Source of the DNA: Chryseobacterium artocarpi
GTDB lineage: Bacteria > Bacteroidota > Bacteroidia > Flavobacteriales > Weeksellaceae
DNA length: 64,000 nt
NCBI RefSeq assembly: GCF_001684975.1
Contig: NZ_MAYH01000002.1
Coordinates: forward strand, 55,744-119,743
Direction of reading: 5' to 3'
In this document: piece after piece, positions 35,365-44,259 of the stretch
Layout of the letters: each line of letters begins with the position of its first letter
How positions within the stretch are numbered: the first letter of the stretch is position 1
The notes under the pieces: generated by a model
What the model was told of the DNA's origin: nothing
The model's database searches: none
What the model saw: the letters and a program-made list of their open reading frames with translations, nothing else
Translations under genes and position numbers: made by a program

Positions 35365-36702
35365 TTATTCCCGTTCTTCAAAAAGCAATCTCTCTCCAAA
35401 CTTCTCTTCAGTAATTGTTCCGTTATCATAAACCAGATGTCCGTTTACAAAAGTATGGGTAACTTTTGTGTGGAAATTACTTCCTTCTAACGGGCTCCAA
35501 CCACATTTGTATAATAAATTATCTTTTGAAACCGTCCAATCAGCATTTAAATCTACCAACACAAGATCTGCTTTATAGCCCTCTTTCACAAATCCTCTTT
35601 TCTCTACTCTGAAAAGGATTGCAGGATTATGACTCATTTTTTCAACAATCTTCTCAAGAGATATTTTTCCGTTTTTGTAATTCTCTAACATTACAACCAA
35701 TGAATGCTGTACCAATGGGGCGCCTGAAGGACATTTCGTGTATACGTTATTCTTTTCTTCAGCCGTATGTGGAGCGTGATCTGTAGCAATAACATCTATT
35801 CTGTCATCCAGCAAAGCCTCCCAAAGAGCGTCTTTATCTTTTTGCGTCTTTACTGCAGGGTTCCATTTGATCAAGCCGCCTTTTGTTTCATAATCTTCAT
35901 TCGTAAAAGTCAGGTGATGTACACATACCTCAGCTGTGATCTTTTTATCTTTTAATGGAATATCATTTCTGAAAAGTTCCATTTCTTTGGCTGTTGAAAG
36001 ATGGAATACGTGAAGTCTCGCTCCTGTTTTCTGAGCTAGTTCAATAGCTTTGGAAGAAGACTTATAACAAGCTTCCTCACTTCTGATCAGATGGTGAAAT
36101 TTTACAGGAATATCATCACCATACTCATCCATATATTTCTGAGTATTGGCTCTTATGGTAGCTTCATCTTCGCAGTGAACAGCGATCAACATTTTAGTAT
36201 TACTGAAAATATTTTCCAGTGTTTCAGGATTATCTACCAACATGTTTCCGGTAGATGAACCTAAGAATAATTTAATTCCCGGAACATTTCTTGGGTTTGT
36301 TTTTAAAACTTCCTCAAGGTTATCATTCGTTCCTCCCATCATAAAACCATAATTGGCATATGCCTTTTGAGAAGCAATTACATATTTATCAGCTAATAGT
36401 TCCTGGGTAACTGCATTAGGAACAGTATTTGGCTGATCGATAAAACTTGTTATTCCTCCAGCAATTGCAGCTCTTGATTCACTTTCAATATCTCCTTTAT
36501 GGGTAAGCCCAGGCTCACGGAAATGCACCTGATCATCAATCACTCCCGGTAAAAGATATTTTCCGGAACCGTCAATAATCTGGTCTGCATCTTCAGAAAT
36601 ACCAGTTGCTATTTTGGAAATTAAATCATTTTCTATTAAGATATCGCTCTCAAAGGTCTTCCCTTCATTGACGATATTTACATTTTTGATTAGGGTCTTC
36701 AT
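35365..36702 (-). CDS. pyrC: Dihydroorotase, Bacteroidota type
   Basis: Amidohydrolase that closes carbamoyl-aspartate to dihydroorotate in pyrimidine synthesis. The first metal motif is DDQVHFREPG at 56-65: the first histidine of the usual HxH is glutamine, as I recall for Bacteroidota enzymes of this type. Later elements include KLFLGSSTGNM, AVHCEDE, RLHVFHLSTA and IATDHAPHT. The 445 residues are typical of the class related to bacterial class I enzymes. Monocistronic. Confidence 0.9.
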   Translation of the reverse strand: MKTLIKNVNIVNEGKTFESDILIENDLISKIATGISEDADQIIDGSGKYLLPGVIDDQVHFREPGLTHKGDIESESRAAIAGGITSFIDQPNTVPNAVTQELLADKYVIASQKAYANYGFMMGGTNDNLEEVLKTNPRNVPGIKLFLGSSTGNMLVDNPETLENIFSNTKMLIAVHCEDEATIRANTQKYMDEYGDDIPVKFHHLIRSEEACYKSSSKAIELAQKTGARLHVFHLSTAKEMELFRNDIPLKDKKITAEVCVHHLTFTNEDYETKGGLIKWNPAVKTQKDKDALWEALLDDRIDVIATDHAPHTAEEKNNVYTKCPSGAPLVQHSLVVMLENYKNGKISLEKIVEKMSHNPAILFRVEKRGFVKEGYKADLVLVDLNADWTVSKDNLLYKCGWSPLEGSNFHTKVTHTFVNGHLVYDNGTITEEKFGERLLFEERE

Positions 36703-36877
36703 TTTACTTTTTAGAATTATATTAGATCGTAAAAGACAACACTTTAGAAATATTTATGAGAACTAAAAAAGACAGTTACTAATTTTCAATTTCTAAAATC
36801 CGACTTCTATAAAAAGCAAAATTAAGGTTTATGAATGAATTTTAATATCACCCGTTACAAATCAATTTCTAAATATT

Positions 36878-36885
36878 TACATTTG
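36878..36885 (+). promoter_or_regulatory. Predicted -7 box of the flippase gene
   Basis: TACATTTG matches TAnnTTTG. Its position leaves only a short leader before the TTG start at 36902, and no ATG lies between, which supports that start. No clear -33 TTG. Confidence 0.45.
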
Positions 36886-36901
36886 CATAAAATTTTTCGA
36901 A

Positions 36902-38356
36902 TTGTATAAGAAATTATTTGGACAGACGGCAGTATATGGATTAAGTTCTGTATTAGTACGAATTTTCCCTTTTATCATTGCTCCAATTGTCACCTCATTT
37001 TTCGGACCTGCAGCCTCATCTCCATTTGTAGACTGGTATTCTATTGCAGGAGTAATCACCGTATTACTGACTCACGGAATGGAAACCTCTTTCTTCCGCT
37101 TTGCACAGGAAGAGAATATCGATAAGAAAACATTGATTTCAACATGTTCGGTAAGTATTATCAGTATTGGTCTTATTTATCTTATTTTAGGATATGTTTT
37201 CCGCTATCAGCTGGCACAGGCATTTGAAACACCAGATCAGGTCAATTTCCTTGTTATCTTTTTGTTTATTCTTTCATTGGATGCTTTTGCCACCATTCCA
37301 TCAGCAATTCTAAGACTTCAGGGCAAGCCTTTTAAATATATGCTTTCAAAAGTAGCAGGATCAACTGTCTATTTTCTATTGGTATTATTTTTTATCAAAT
37401 GGCTCCCAAAACATCCTGAAGGAATACTAGGCTTAAAATACAATCCTGATTTTGGAATCGGATATGTTTTCGTAGCCAATCTTATACAAAGTATCATCAC
37501 CCTTTTAATCGTAGGAAAAGAATTCTTCAGCTTCAGTTTTTCTAAGTTTGATTTCAACTTATGGAAAAGAATTATGAATTATTCATGGCCCGTTATGATT
37601 GCAGGTCTTGCCGGTATTGTAAATCAAACCTTAGATAGACAGTTTCTGAAATATCTACTACCTGAAGAAGAAGCACGTCACCAGATCGGTGTATATGGTG
37701 CAGTCTATAAAATTGCAACTTTTATTACCGTTTTCAGACAGGCATATCAATTGGGAATAGAACCTTATTTCTTCTCAAGTTTCAAAAACAAAGATTCTCA
37801 TAAAACCTACGCTGTACTGATGGATGTTTTTGTCATTTGTAGCTGTATTATTTATATGGGACTTATGGTAAACCTTCAATGGATTTCAGAAAAATATCTT
37901 GGGAACCCTCTTTATTATGAAGGGATTAAAATCATTCCTTTTGTAATGCTCGGAGCTTTGTTCTTAGGAATTTATCTAAATCTTTCTATATGGTATAAGC
38001 TTTCAGATCAGACAAGAGTTGGGTTGTACATCTCTATTATTGGAGCATGCATTACTATTTTAATCAATTTCCTTTTTATTCCTCAATATGGATATTGGGC
38101 AAGTGCCATGGCTGCTTTGATAACCTTTACCTCTATGATGGTGATTTCCTACATCTGGGGACAAAGGCAATACCCTATTCATTATAACACAGGAAAAATA
38201 GTAATGTATCTTGCCTTTACTATTACTTTTTCGTTATTATCTTTCTATGAGTTCAGAACCAATTATCTGATAGGAAATCTTTTCCTTATTTTATTTCTGT
38301 GTCTCGTAGCATTCAAAGAAAAGGCTATATTATCTAAAATTATTAAACGAGGGTAA
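36902..38356 (+). CDS. Polysaccharide/oligosaccharide flippase (MATE-like, TTG start)
   Basis: Integral membrane protein of the MOP superfamily with ~12-14 helices, likely moving lipid-linked sugars across the inner membrane. The N-terminus YKKLFGQTAVYGLSSVLVRI is characteristic of Bacteroidota lipopolysaccharide/polysaccharide flippases. The frame has no ATG near the 5' end; the first start is TTG at 36902, placed just after a good -7 box. The next gene encodes a sugar nucleotidyltransferase, consistent with glycan synthesis. Confidence 0.87.
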   Translation: MYKKLFGQTAVYGLSSVLVRIFPFIIAPIVTSFFGPAASSPFVDWYSIAGVITVLLTHGMETSFFRFAQEENIDKKTLISTCSVSIISIGLIYLILGYVFRYQLAQAFETPDQVNFLVIFLFILSLDAFATIPSAILRLQGKPFKYMLSKVAGSTVYFLLVLFFIKWLPKHPEGILGLKYNPDFGIGYVFVANLIQSIITLLIVGKEFFSFSFSKFDFNLWKRIMNYSWPVMIAGLAGIVNQTLDRQFLKYLLPEEEARHQIGVYGAVYKIATFITVFRQAYQLGIEPYFFSSFKNKDSHKTYAVLMDVFVICSCIIYMGLMVNLQWISEKYLGNPLYYEGIKIIPFVMLGALFLGIYLNLSIWYKLSDQTRVGLYISIIGACITILINFLFIPQYGYWASAMAALITFTSMMVISYIWGQRQYPIHYNTGKIVMYLAFTITFSLLSFYEFRTNYLIGNLFLILFLCLVAFKEKAILSKIIKRG

Positions 38357-38506
38357 AAATTGGTCTCTCTTTTGATAGCTTTTAAGCTTAAAAAACATTA
38401 AACAGAGTAGTTAGATATAATAACTATTACGTCTGTAGGACGTTTTAATTACTGTATTTAACAAAAAATAAACTATATATAAACAAAAAACATTGTTATA
38501 TCATCT

Positions 38507-39523
38507 ATGAAAATTATTGTTCCTATGGCTGGACGTGGTTCCAGATTACGTCCACATACACTGACAGTTCCAAAACCTCTTATTCCTATTGCAGGAAAAC
38601 CTATCGTACAGAGATTAGTGGAAGATATTGCTAAAGTTGCGGGAGAAGAAATTGAAGAAGTAGCATTTATCATCGGAGATTTTGGTCCGGAGATTGAAAA
38701 GTCTCTTCTTCAGATTGCTGAAAAACTGGGGGCAAAAGGAAGCATATATTATCAGAACGATCCTCTTGGAACAGCTCATGCAATCAAGTGTGCAGAGCAA
38801 TCTATGCAGGGAGATGTGGTTATCGCTTTTGCTGATACACTTTTCCGTGCAGACTTCCAATTAGATAAAAACTCAGATGGAGTAATCTGGGTGAAAAGCG
38901 TAGAAGATCCATCTGCTTTCGGAGTGGTAAAACTGGATAACTATGGTTTCATCACAGACTTTGTTGAAAAACCAAAAACATTCGTATCAGATCTTGCTAT
39001 CATTGGGATCTACTATTTCAACAGCGCTGAAAAACTGATGAATGAAATTAATTATATCATGGATAATGATATTAAAAACGGAGGAGAGTATCAATTAACA
39101 ACAGCTTTAGAAAACCTTAGATCGAAAGGAGCTAAGTTTACTTTAGGCAAAGTAAATGACTGGATGGACTGCGGTAACAAAAATGCTACAGTAGAGACCA
39201 ACAGTAAGATACTTGCCTATGAGAAGGAAGAAATGGCTCAATATCCGGCATCCGCTGTTATTGAAAACTCCTTGATTATTCAACCGTGCTTTATCGGAGA
39301 AAATGTTAAGATTTCCAACTCTAAAGTAGGACCTGGCGTTTCATTAGGAAACAACACCACGGTTGTAAACTCTAATATTGAAAACTCTTTAATTCAGGAA
39401 AACACGAGAATCAACCATGGTAACCTTTCCAATTCTATGATTGGTAACTCTGCTCAATATTTCGGAGTAGCAAGAGAAATTTCTTTGGGAGATTACTCAG
39501 TTTTAGATTTTCTTTCAAAATAA
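38507..39523 (+). CDS. Sugar-phosphate nucleotidyltransferase
   Basis: NTP-transferase that activates a sugar 1-phosphate, probably to dTDP- or UDP-sugar. The Rossmann-like domain starts with MAGRGSRLRPHTLTVPKPL (nucleotide loop plus the conserved KP), and includes PLGTAHAI, ADTLFR and GVVKLDN. The last ~90 residues are hexapeptide-like left-handed helix repeats (IQPCFIGENVKISNSKVG). The 338 residues suit glucose-1-phosphate thymidylyltransferase-like proteins; exact sugar unknown. 150 bp after the flippase, possibly a separate transcript. Confidence 0.87.
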   Translation: MKIIVPMAGRGSRLRPHTLTVPKPLIPIAGKPIVQRLVEDIAKVAGEEIEEVAFIIGDFGPEIEKSLLQIAEKLGAKGSIYYQNDPLGTAHAIKCAEQSMQGDVVIAFADTLFRADFQLDKNSDGVIWVKSVEDPSAFGVVKLDNYGFITDFVEKPKTFVSDLAIIGIYYFNSAEKLMNEINYIMDNDIKNGGEYQLTTALENLRSKGAKFTLGKVNDWMDCGNKNATVETNSKILAYEKEEMAQYPASAVIENSLIIQPCFIGENVKISNSKVGPGVSLGNNTTVVNSNIENSLIQENTRINHGNLSNSMIGNSAQYFGVAREISLGDYSVLDFLSK

Positions 39524-39562
39524 ACAAGATTAGAAATTCTTTAATTTAAATTAAGATATCAT

Positions 39563-39592
39563 CAAACCACACAAAATGTTTTGTGTGGTTTG
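39563..39592. terminator. Perfect 14-bp palindromic stem after the nucleotidyltransferase
   Basis: CAAACCACACAAAA pairs fully with TTTTGTGTGGTTTG with only TG between. No long T-run follows on the plus strand, so it may be a terminator of unusual form or a regulatory site for the DUF4292 gene, whose ATG is 46 bp downstream. Confidence 0.5.
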
Positions 39593-39637
39593 GCGTTAAT
39601 ATTGCACCGTATTTTTTTAATTAAAAAAGATAAATAC

Positions 39638-40483
39638 ATGAAAAATTGGATTCCACTTCTTTTATTACTCCTTTCGTTGTCATCATGTAAGACCCGTAAT
39701 GCTGTAAAAAATGATACAGACAACAAACGGGATAGTATTACAACAACAGAAGATAATCGAAATCCAAAAGACGTAAACCAACCAGTAAGAGATAAACTTA
39801 CTTTTTACGAACATGTATTGATTCCACCAAAATTCGATCAAATAAAAATTGACAGCAAAGTTCGCGTGGAAACAGGCAGTTTTGTTCCAACATTAGACGC
39901 TACTATTTATATTGAAAATGATAAAAAGGTCTGGATGAATCTGAGAGCTCTTTTCATTAATGTAGCAAGAGGAATTGCAACCCCAGAAGGAATAAAAGGA
40001 CAAGATAAAACAAGTAAAACGTATATCGATTCCGATTTTGAATATCTAAACAATCTATTAAACGTTAATTTCATTGATTATAAATCTCTGGAAAAAATTC
40101 TCTTAGGAAGAACTTTTGTAAAGATCAGCGATTCACAATTTACCTTAACACAAAATGCTCAAGGATATAAAATGGTTTCCAATGTAAACCAAAAAATTGT
40201 CACGGATGAGAAAACCAGAGAATACAAAATTGCCCTTCAGTACGATACCAATTATGATTTATTAAGCGTCAATCTAAAGGATGTTTTATCCCCTGATGAA
40301 TTAGAAATATCTTACAGTGACTGGAATGAATACAATGGAATTCGCCTTCCGCAAAATGTTAAAATAATTATAAAAGGCTCAAAATCCAGTCAAATTTTAC
40401 TAGAAAATACGAAATTTGACTTTTCGAGGATGGAAACACCTTATTCTGTACCATCCAGTTATAAGAAAATTGAGATTAAATGA
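39638..40483 (+). CDS. DUF4292-type lipoprotein
   Basis: Predicted lipoprotein with lipobox LSS-C17 when started at the ATG 39638; the frame opens at 39581, but the added residues are not signal-like. After a charged linker (~18-50), the ~230-residue beta-rich domain matches my memory of DUF4292 proteins, which resemble LolA/LppX-type lipid-binding folds. The stop overlaps the next ATG by 4 bp (ATGA), so it is cotranscribed with the EnvC-like gene. Probably an envelope factor. Confidence 0.78.
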   Translation: MKNWIPLLLLLLSLSSCKTRNAVKNDTDNKRDSITTTEDNRNPKDVNQPVRDKLTFYEHVLIPPKFDQIKIDSKVRVETGSFVPTLDATIYIENDKKVWMNLRALFINVARGIATPEGIKGQDKTSKTYIDSDFEYLNNLLNVNFIDYKSLEKILLGRTFVKISDSQFTLTQNAQGYKMVSNVNQKIVTDEKTREYKIALQYDTNYDLLSVNLKDVLSPDELEISYSDWNEYNGIRLPQNVKIIIKGSKSSQILLENTKFDFSRMETPYSVPSSYKKIEIK

Positions 40484-42042
40484 TTAAAAAATTTAGCTTT
40501 TTAATAGGTGTTCTTCTGTTCGGGCTGCACCAAGGGCAGCAGAAAAAGGAACAATTGCAAAAACAGAACGCCGAACTTAAAAAACAAATTGCACAGATAA
40601 ATACGGATTTAGCTAAAACAAGAAGCGAGTCCAAACTTTCCATAGCCTATCTTACCAGCGTTAATCAAAAGCTGGTTTTAAGAGAAAAAGTCTACAATAA
40701 TACTCAGAAAGAAAAGAGATTTATTGAAGATGATATTTATCTTCGTCAGCTTGAGATCAATCGCCAGAATAAAGAATTGGCGGTTCTCAGAAAAAATTAT
40801 GCTGAAGTTTTGGTAAACGCTTATAAAAATAAAGGGGTACAGAATAAAGTAACCTTCATTCTTTCTTCAAAAAATCTGGGCGAGGCAATACGAAGAGTAC
40901 AATACCTAAAGCAATACTCAGACTATCAGGATAAAAAAGCGGCTGAAATATCTGATGCAGCTAATCAAATCAAAAAATCAATTACTCAAAAACAAAACTC
41001 TGTAAAAGAGAAAGAAAACCTTCTGCTAAATCAACAAAAGGATTTAGCAACTATAAATGCGGAAAGAGCTCAAAAAGAGCAATTGGTAGCTGATTTTAAA
41101 AAGAATGAATCCAAGCTTACTGCCGAACTGAAACAAAAACAGGTTCAATCCAAAGCTCTTGAGGGACAGATCAGAGCCATTATTGCTGAAGAAATCAGAA
41201 TAGCAAAAGCTGAAGAAGAAGCAAGAAAAAAAGCAGAAGCAGAAAAAATACGTTTAGCTAAACTAGCTGCAGAAAGAGAAAAAGCAAGAATTGAAGCTGA
41301 AGCAAAAGCAAGAGCTGAAGCACTTGAAAGAGAAAGAAGAATAGCTGAAGCTGAAGCAAAAAGAGCAGCAGAACTTGCTGCAAAAAGAGCTGAAGAAGAA
41401 AGAAAACGTAATGAAGAAGCCGCAAGAGCTGAAGCCAATGCAAGAGACGAAGCAAGAAAAGTTGCAGCGAAAAAAGCTTCTGATGAAGCAGCAGCCAATG
41501 CAAAAGCAGCAGCAGATAAATTAGCAGCAGCCAGAGCAGCTGAAGCAGCCCTTGCGAAAAGAAAAGAAGAAGAGAAAAAAGCTGCAGAATCGAAAGCTAT
41601 GACAAGCTATGGCGTAACTACAGCTGCCGGAAGCAGCTTTGCCGATAACAGAGGAAGGCTTGGTTATCCAGCAGACAGAGCCGGACAGATCACTCACCGC
41701 TTCGGAAGACAACCACACCCGGTTTTCAAAAATATTACAGAAGAAAATAACGGTATTAAAATTTCTGTTCCATCCGGAACCCGCGCAAAATCGGTATATC
41801 CGGGATCGGTATCTTCTGTATTAGCAAATAATGACGGAACCAAAACGGTGATCATTAAACACGGAAGCTATTTTACTATTTATTCCAACTTAGGAAGTGT
41901 AAGTGTTTCCAAAGGACAGCAGGTTTCTTCAGGAACTCCTGTAGGAACTGTAGCTCAGGATTTTGATGGTGCTTATACCCTTGATTTCCAAGTATGGAAC
42001 GGAAGTACACCAGTTGATCCACTAGGTTGGATTTCATATTAA
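40480..42042 (+). CDS. EnvC-like murein hydrolase activator with degenerate LytM domain
   Basis: Exported protein (signal peptide to ~20) with coiled coils (~22-235), an exceptionally Ala/Glu/Lys/Arg-rich helix (~240-375), and a C-terminal LytM/M23 fold (~392-520). All M23 zinc ligands are missing: the HxGID position reads NNGIKI, the YxH motif is YSNL, and HLHF is replaced by LDFQ. As in E. coli EnvC, this points to a non-catalytic activator of amidases during cell division. Starts in ATGA overlap with the DUF4292 gene. Confidence 0.88.
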   Translation: MIKKFSFLIGVLLFGLHQGQQKKEQLQKQNAELKKQIAQINTDLAKTRSESKLSIAYLTSVNQKLVLREKVYNNTQKEKRFIEDDIYLRQLEINRQNKELAVLRKNYAEVLVNAYKNKGVQNKVTFILSSKNLGEAIRRVQYLKQYSDYQDKKAAEISDAANQIKKSITQKQNSVKEKENLLLNQQKDLATINAERAQKEQLVADFKKNESKLTAELKQKQVQSKALEGQIRAIIAEEIRIAKAEEEARKKAEAEKIRLAKLAAEREKARIEAEAKARAEALERERRIAEAEAKRAAELAAKRAEEERKRNEEAARAEANARDEARKVAAKKASDEAAANAKAAADKLAAARAAEAALAKRKEEEKKAAESKAMTSYGVTTAAGSSFADNRGRLGYPADRAGQITHRFGRQPHPVFKNITEENNGIKISVPSGTRAKSVYPGSVSSVLANNDGTKTVIIKHGSYFTIYSNLGSVSVSKGQQVSSGTPVGTVAQDFDGAYTLDFQVWNGSTPVDPLGWISY

Positions 42043-42058
42043 AAAAAGTGTAACTTTG
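42027..42058 (+). promoter_or_regulatory. Predicted promoter of tatA
   Basis: TTG (42027-42029), 21-nt spacer, then TAACTTTG (42051-42058), a full TAnnTTTG match. It overlaps the 3' end of the EnvC-like gene and lies 15 bp before the tatA ATG. Confidence 0.6.
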
Positions 42059-42073
42059 CAAAAATTTTAAGAG

Positions 42074-42289
42074 ATGAATACACTAACAATACTTGCCTTA
42101 TCTTGGCAACATATCCTTATCGTAGCAATACTTTTAGTATTACTTTTTGGAGGAAAGAAAATTCCGGAATTAATGAGAGGAGTAGGTTCAGGAATCAAAG
42201 AATTTAAAGATGCGGTGAAAGAAGAAGACAAGCCAGGTTCTGAAAACAAATCGTCTTCTACAACAAACAATAATTCTTCCAGCAACTAA
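42074..42289 (+). CDS. tatA: Twin-arginine translocase subunit TatA/TatE
   Basis: A 71-residue Tat pore subunit: short N-terminus, one transmembrane helix (~11-25), the hinge FGGKKIPELMRGVGSG, an amphipathic helix to ~50 and a Ser/Asn-rich tail. It exports folded proteins bearing twin-arginine signals. Neighbouring EnvC-type activators act on amidases that, in E. coli, are Tat substrates, so the pairing is coherent. It also has its own predicted promoter. Confidence 0.92.
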   Translation: MNTLTILALSWQHILIVAILLVLLFGGKKIPELMRGVGSGIKEFKDAVKEEDKPGSENKSSSTTNNNSSSN

Positions 42290-42304
42290 AATTCCTTAGA
42301 ATTA

Positions 42305-42919
42305 ATGAAATTTACTGAGACTGCATGGAAAGTCTTCAATCAATCTATTGAAGACTATCACGTGTCTGATGACGTTAACACTCTAATTAATAACCCGTTC
42401 GAAAAAGATAGTTTGGAACGGATTTTGTATGCAAAGAACTGGATTGATACCGTTCAATGGCATTTAGAAGATATTATTAGAGATGAAAATATCGATCCGG
42501 TTGAAGCTCTTCAATTAAAGAGAACAATAGACGCCTCCAATCAGAAAAGAACTGATCTGGTAGAATATATTGACAGCTGGTTCCTTAATAAGTTTGAAAA
42601 TATAACTCCTCAACCTGATGCAAAGATAAACACGGAAACTCCCGCTTGGGCAGTAGACAGATTATCTATTCTCGCATTAAAGGTCTATCATATGTCATTA
42701 GAAGCCAATAGAGAATCCGCTTCTGAAGAACACAGAAATAACTGCCAGGCTAAACTGGATGTTCTGCTTACTCAGAAGGAAGATCTATCAACTTCTATAA
42801 ATCAGTTACTTGCTGATATTGAGAACGGTAACGTTAAGATGAAGGTATACAAACAAATGAAAATGTATAACGATGAAAGTCTTAACCCAATCCTTTATCA
42901 AAAAGGGCAACAGAAATGA
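42305..42919 (+). CDS. DUF4254 protein
   Basis: A 204-residue cytosolic helical protein that I recognise as DUF4254, conserved in Bacteroidota near cell-wall genes. Helical segments include RILYAKNWIDTVQWHLEDI and IDASNQKRTDLVEYID, and no catalytic motif is visible. It starts 15 bp after tatA and its stop overlaps the next gene by 4 bp, so it belongs to the tatA transcript. Function unknown. Confidence 0.82.
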   Translation: MKFTETAWKVFNQSIEDYHVSDDVNTLINNPFEKDSLERILYAKNWIDTVQWHLEDIIRDENIDPVEALQLKRTIDASNQKRTDLVEYIDSWFLNKFENITPQPDAKINTETPAWAVDRLSILALKVYHMSLEANRESASEEHRNNCQAKLDVLLTQKEDLSTSINQLLADIENGNVKMKVYKQMKMYNDESLNPILYQKGQQK

Positions 42920-43374
42920 AAAGACTAGTTTTTTTTGGAGTATTAATAATATTAACATCTTCCTGCGCAACGGAGAAGCTTAACCTTTCTCCGCTGTCAA
43001 ATAACTTTTACAGCGATACAAAAGGATCTGATTCTGATAGAGGCTCAAAGAAGAGTTTTAATATCAATATCAAGGAAAACGTAAACGCTTCTGAAATTTC
43101 AAATATCATATCAACTTTTCCAAAGTTTAAGAACAATGGGCTGAATGATGAGATTACAAGTTTGAAATACAGTCTTCAGAATTATTTATATGCTATAGAT
43201 GCTAATAATTCTGCAGGTAAAAGCAGAGCATTAAAAAGCTTCGAAAAATCATACAGAAAAATTCAAAAGCAAAGACAAAGTCTAGAGAAGGATGATGATG
43301 AAGTTCTAAACAGATATTTAGTCCGTTTAAAAACCAATATCTCTGTTATCGAAGATGCTTTACCAGGAAGTTAA
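42916..43374 (+). CDS. Small unknown lipoprotein
   Basis: A 152-residue predicted lipoprotein with lipobox LTSS-C17. The mature part is polar and helical near the C-terminus (KSFEKSYRKIQKQRQSLEKD). No family recognised. ATGA overlap with the DUF4254 gene and an 18-bp gap to ribA place it in the same operon, suggesting an envelope function. Confidence 0.75.
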   Translation: MKRLVFFGVLIILTSSCATEKLNLSPLSNNFYSDTKGSDSDRGSKKSFNINIKENVNASEISNIISTFPKFKNNGLNDEITSLKYSLQNYLYAIDANNSAGKSRALKSFEKSYRKIQKQRQSLEKDDDEVLNRYLVRLKTNISVIEDALPGS

Positions 43375-43392
43375 AAACTAATTGAATTATCA

Positions 43393-43989
43393 ATGATTAA
43401 AATTCAGGCGGAAGCCAATGTTCCTACCGAGCACGGTACTTTCCGAATGATCGCTTTCTCCGAAAATGTAAACGATTGGATGCCTCACATGGCTATCATT
43501 GCTGAAAATACGGATTTTTCCAAACCAGTAAATGTTCGTTTTCATTCAGAATGTATTACAGGAGAAGTTTTCCATTCAAAAAAATGTGAATGTGGTCAGC
43601 AACTAGATGCTGCTATGAAATATATTCATGAGAACGGAGGTATCATCATATATCTTCGTCAGGAAGGTAGAAACATCGGTATCATCAATAAGCTAAAGGC
43701 TTATTCATTACAGGAAAAAGGACTTGATACAGTACAGGCAAACCTTGAATTAGGACTTCCTGCAGATGACAGAAATTTTGGAGTAGCTATTGAAATTCTT
43801 AATTTATTAGATGTAAAAGATATCAACCTCCTTACCAATAATCCTGAAAAGGTAAAATATGTGGTAGACAGTAATGTTCATCTGAACTCCAGAGTTCCTT
43901 TACAAATCCCGGCTAATGAGATAAGCAAAGGCTACTTAAAAACTAAAAAAGATTTCTTTGGACATCTACTCGATGACAATGATAAGTAA
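43393..43989 (+). CDS. ribA: GTP cyclohydrolase II
   Basis: First committed enzyme of riboflavin synthesis, converting GTP to the diaminopyrimidine product with loss of formate and pyrophosphate. Zinc ligands C54, C65 and C67 (SECITGEVFHSKKCECG) are in place, followed by YLRQEGRNIGIINKLKAY. The 198 residues match stand-alone RibA, with no fused RibB domain. Last gene of the tatA-DUF4254-lipoprotein series and followed by a strong terminator. Confidence 0.95.
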   Translation: MIKIQAEANVPTEHGTFRMIAFSENVNDWMPHMAIIAENTDFSKPVNVRFHSECITGEVFHSKKCECGQQLDAAMKYIHENGGIIIYLRQEGRNIGIINKLKAYSLQEKGLDTVQANLELGLPADDRNFGVAIEILNLLDVKDINLLTNNPEKVKYVVDSNVHLNSRVPLQIPANEISKGYLKTKKDFFGHLLDDNDK

Positions 43990-43996
43990 ATAAAAT

Positions 43997-44027
43997 AAAA
44001 GCTTCAGAATATCTGAAGCTTTTTTAT
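43997..44027 (+). terminator. Terminator of ribA operon
   Basis: AAGCTTCAGA-ATA-TCTGAAGCTT stem followed by TTTTT. Confidence 0.9.
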
Positions 44028-44195
44028 TGTAGCATATTTTAAGATTCTCTATACACATTTGTTATTCTAACTTGGATTTTATATAAGTCAATAGAGTTGT
44101 GATGAAATATAGCACTCAATTTCTGCTAATACCTCTCTTTTTATATAAGTATATCAGATTAATATTACTTATAACTCTCCTTTAATTATAAATCA

Positions 44196-44227
44196 AAAGC
44201 CCCGGAAGATTTCTCCCGGGACTTTTT
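44196..44227 (-). terminator. Terminator of the unknown lipoprotein gene
   Basis: GTCCCGGGA / TTCCGGGGC stem on the reverse strand, ending in a T-rich stretch; A/T flanks would allow use from both sides. The rest of the 43990-44259 gap shows nothing else. Confidence 0.75.
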
Positions 44228-44259
44228 TAATTATAAAAAACTGAAAAGATATTTCTTGA

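Noticed and set aside
38431..38446. ACGTC-TGTAG-GACGT-like hairpin before the nucleotidyltransferase
   Set aside because: Stem of only 5 bp; no supporting context, so not listed as a site.
41145..41498. Ala/Ser/Leu-rich 117-aa ORF on the reverse strand
   Set aside because: Shadow of the repetitive Ala/Glu/Lys/Arg codons of the EnvC-like helix.
43990..44259. tRNA or small RNA in the ribA/lipoprotein gap
   Set aside because: Only two terminators and AT-rich sequence; no cloverleaf or GC-rich stems.
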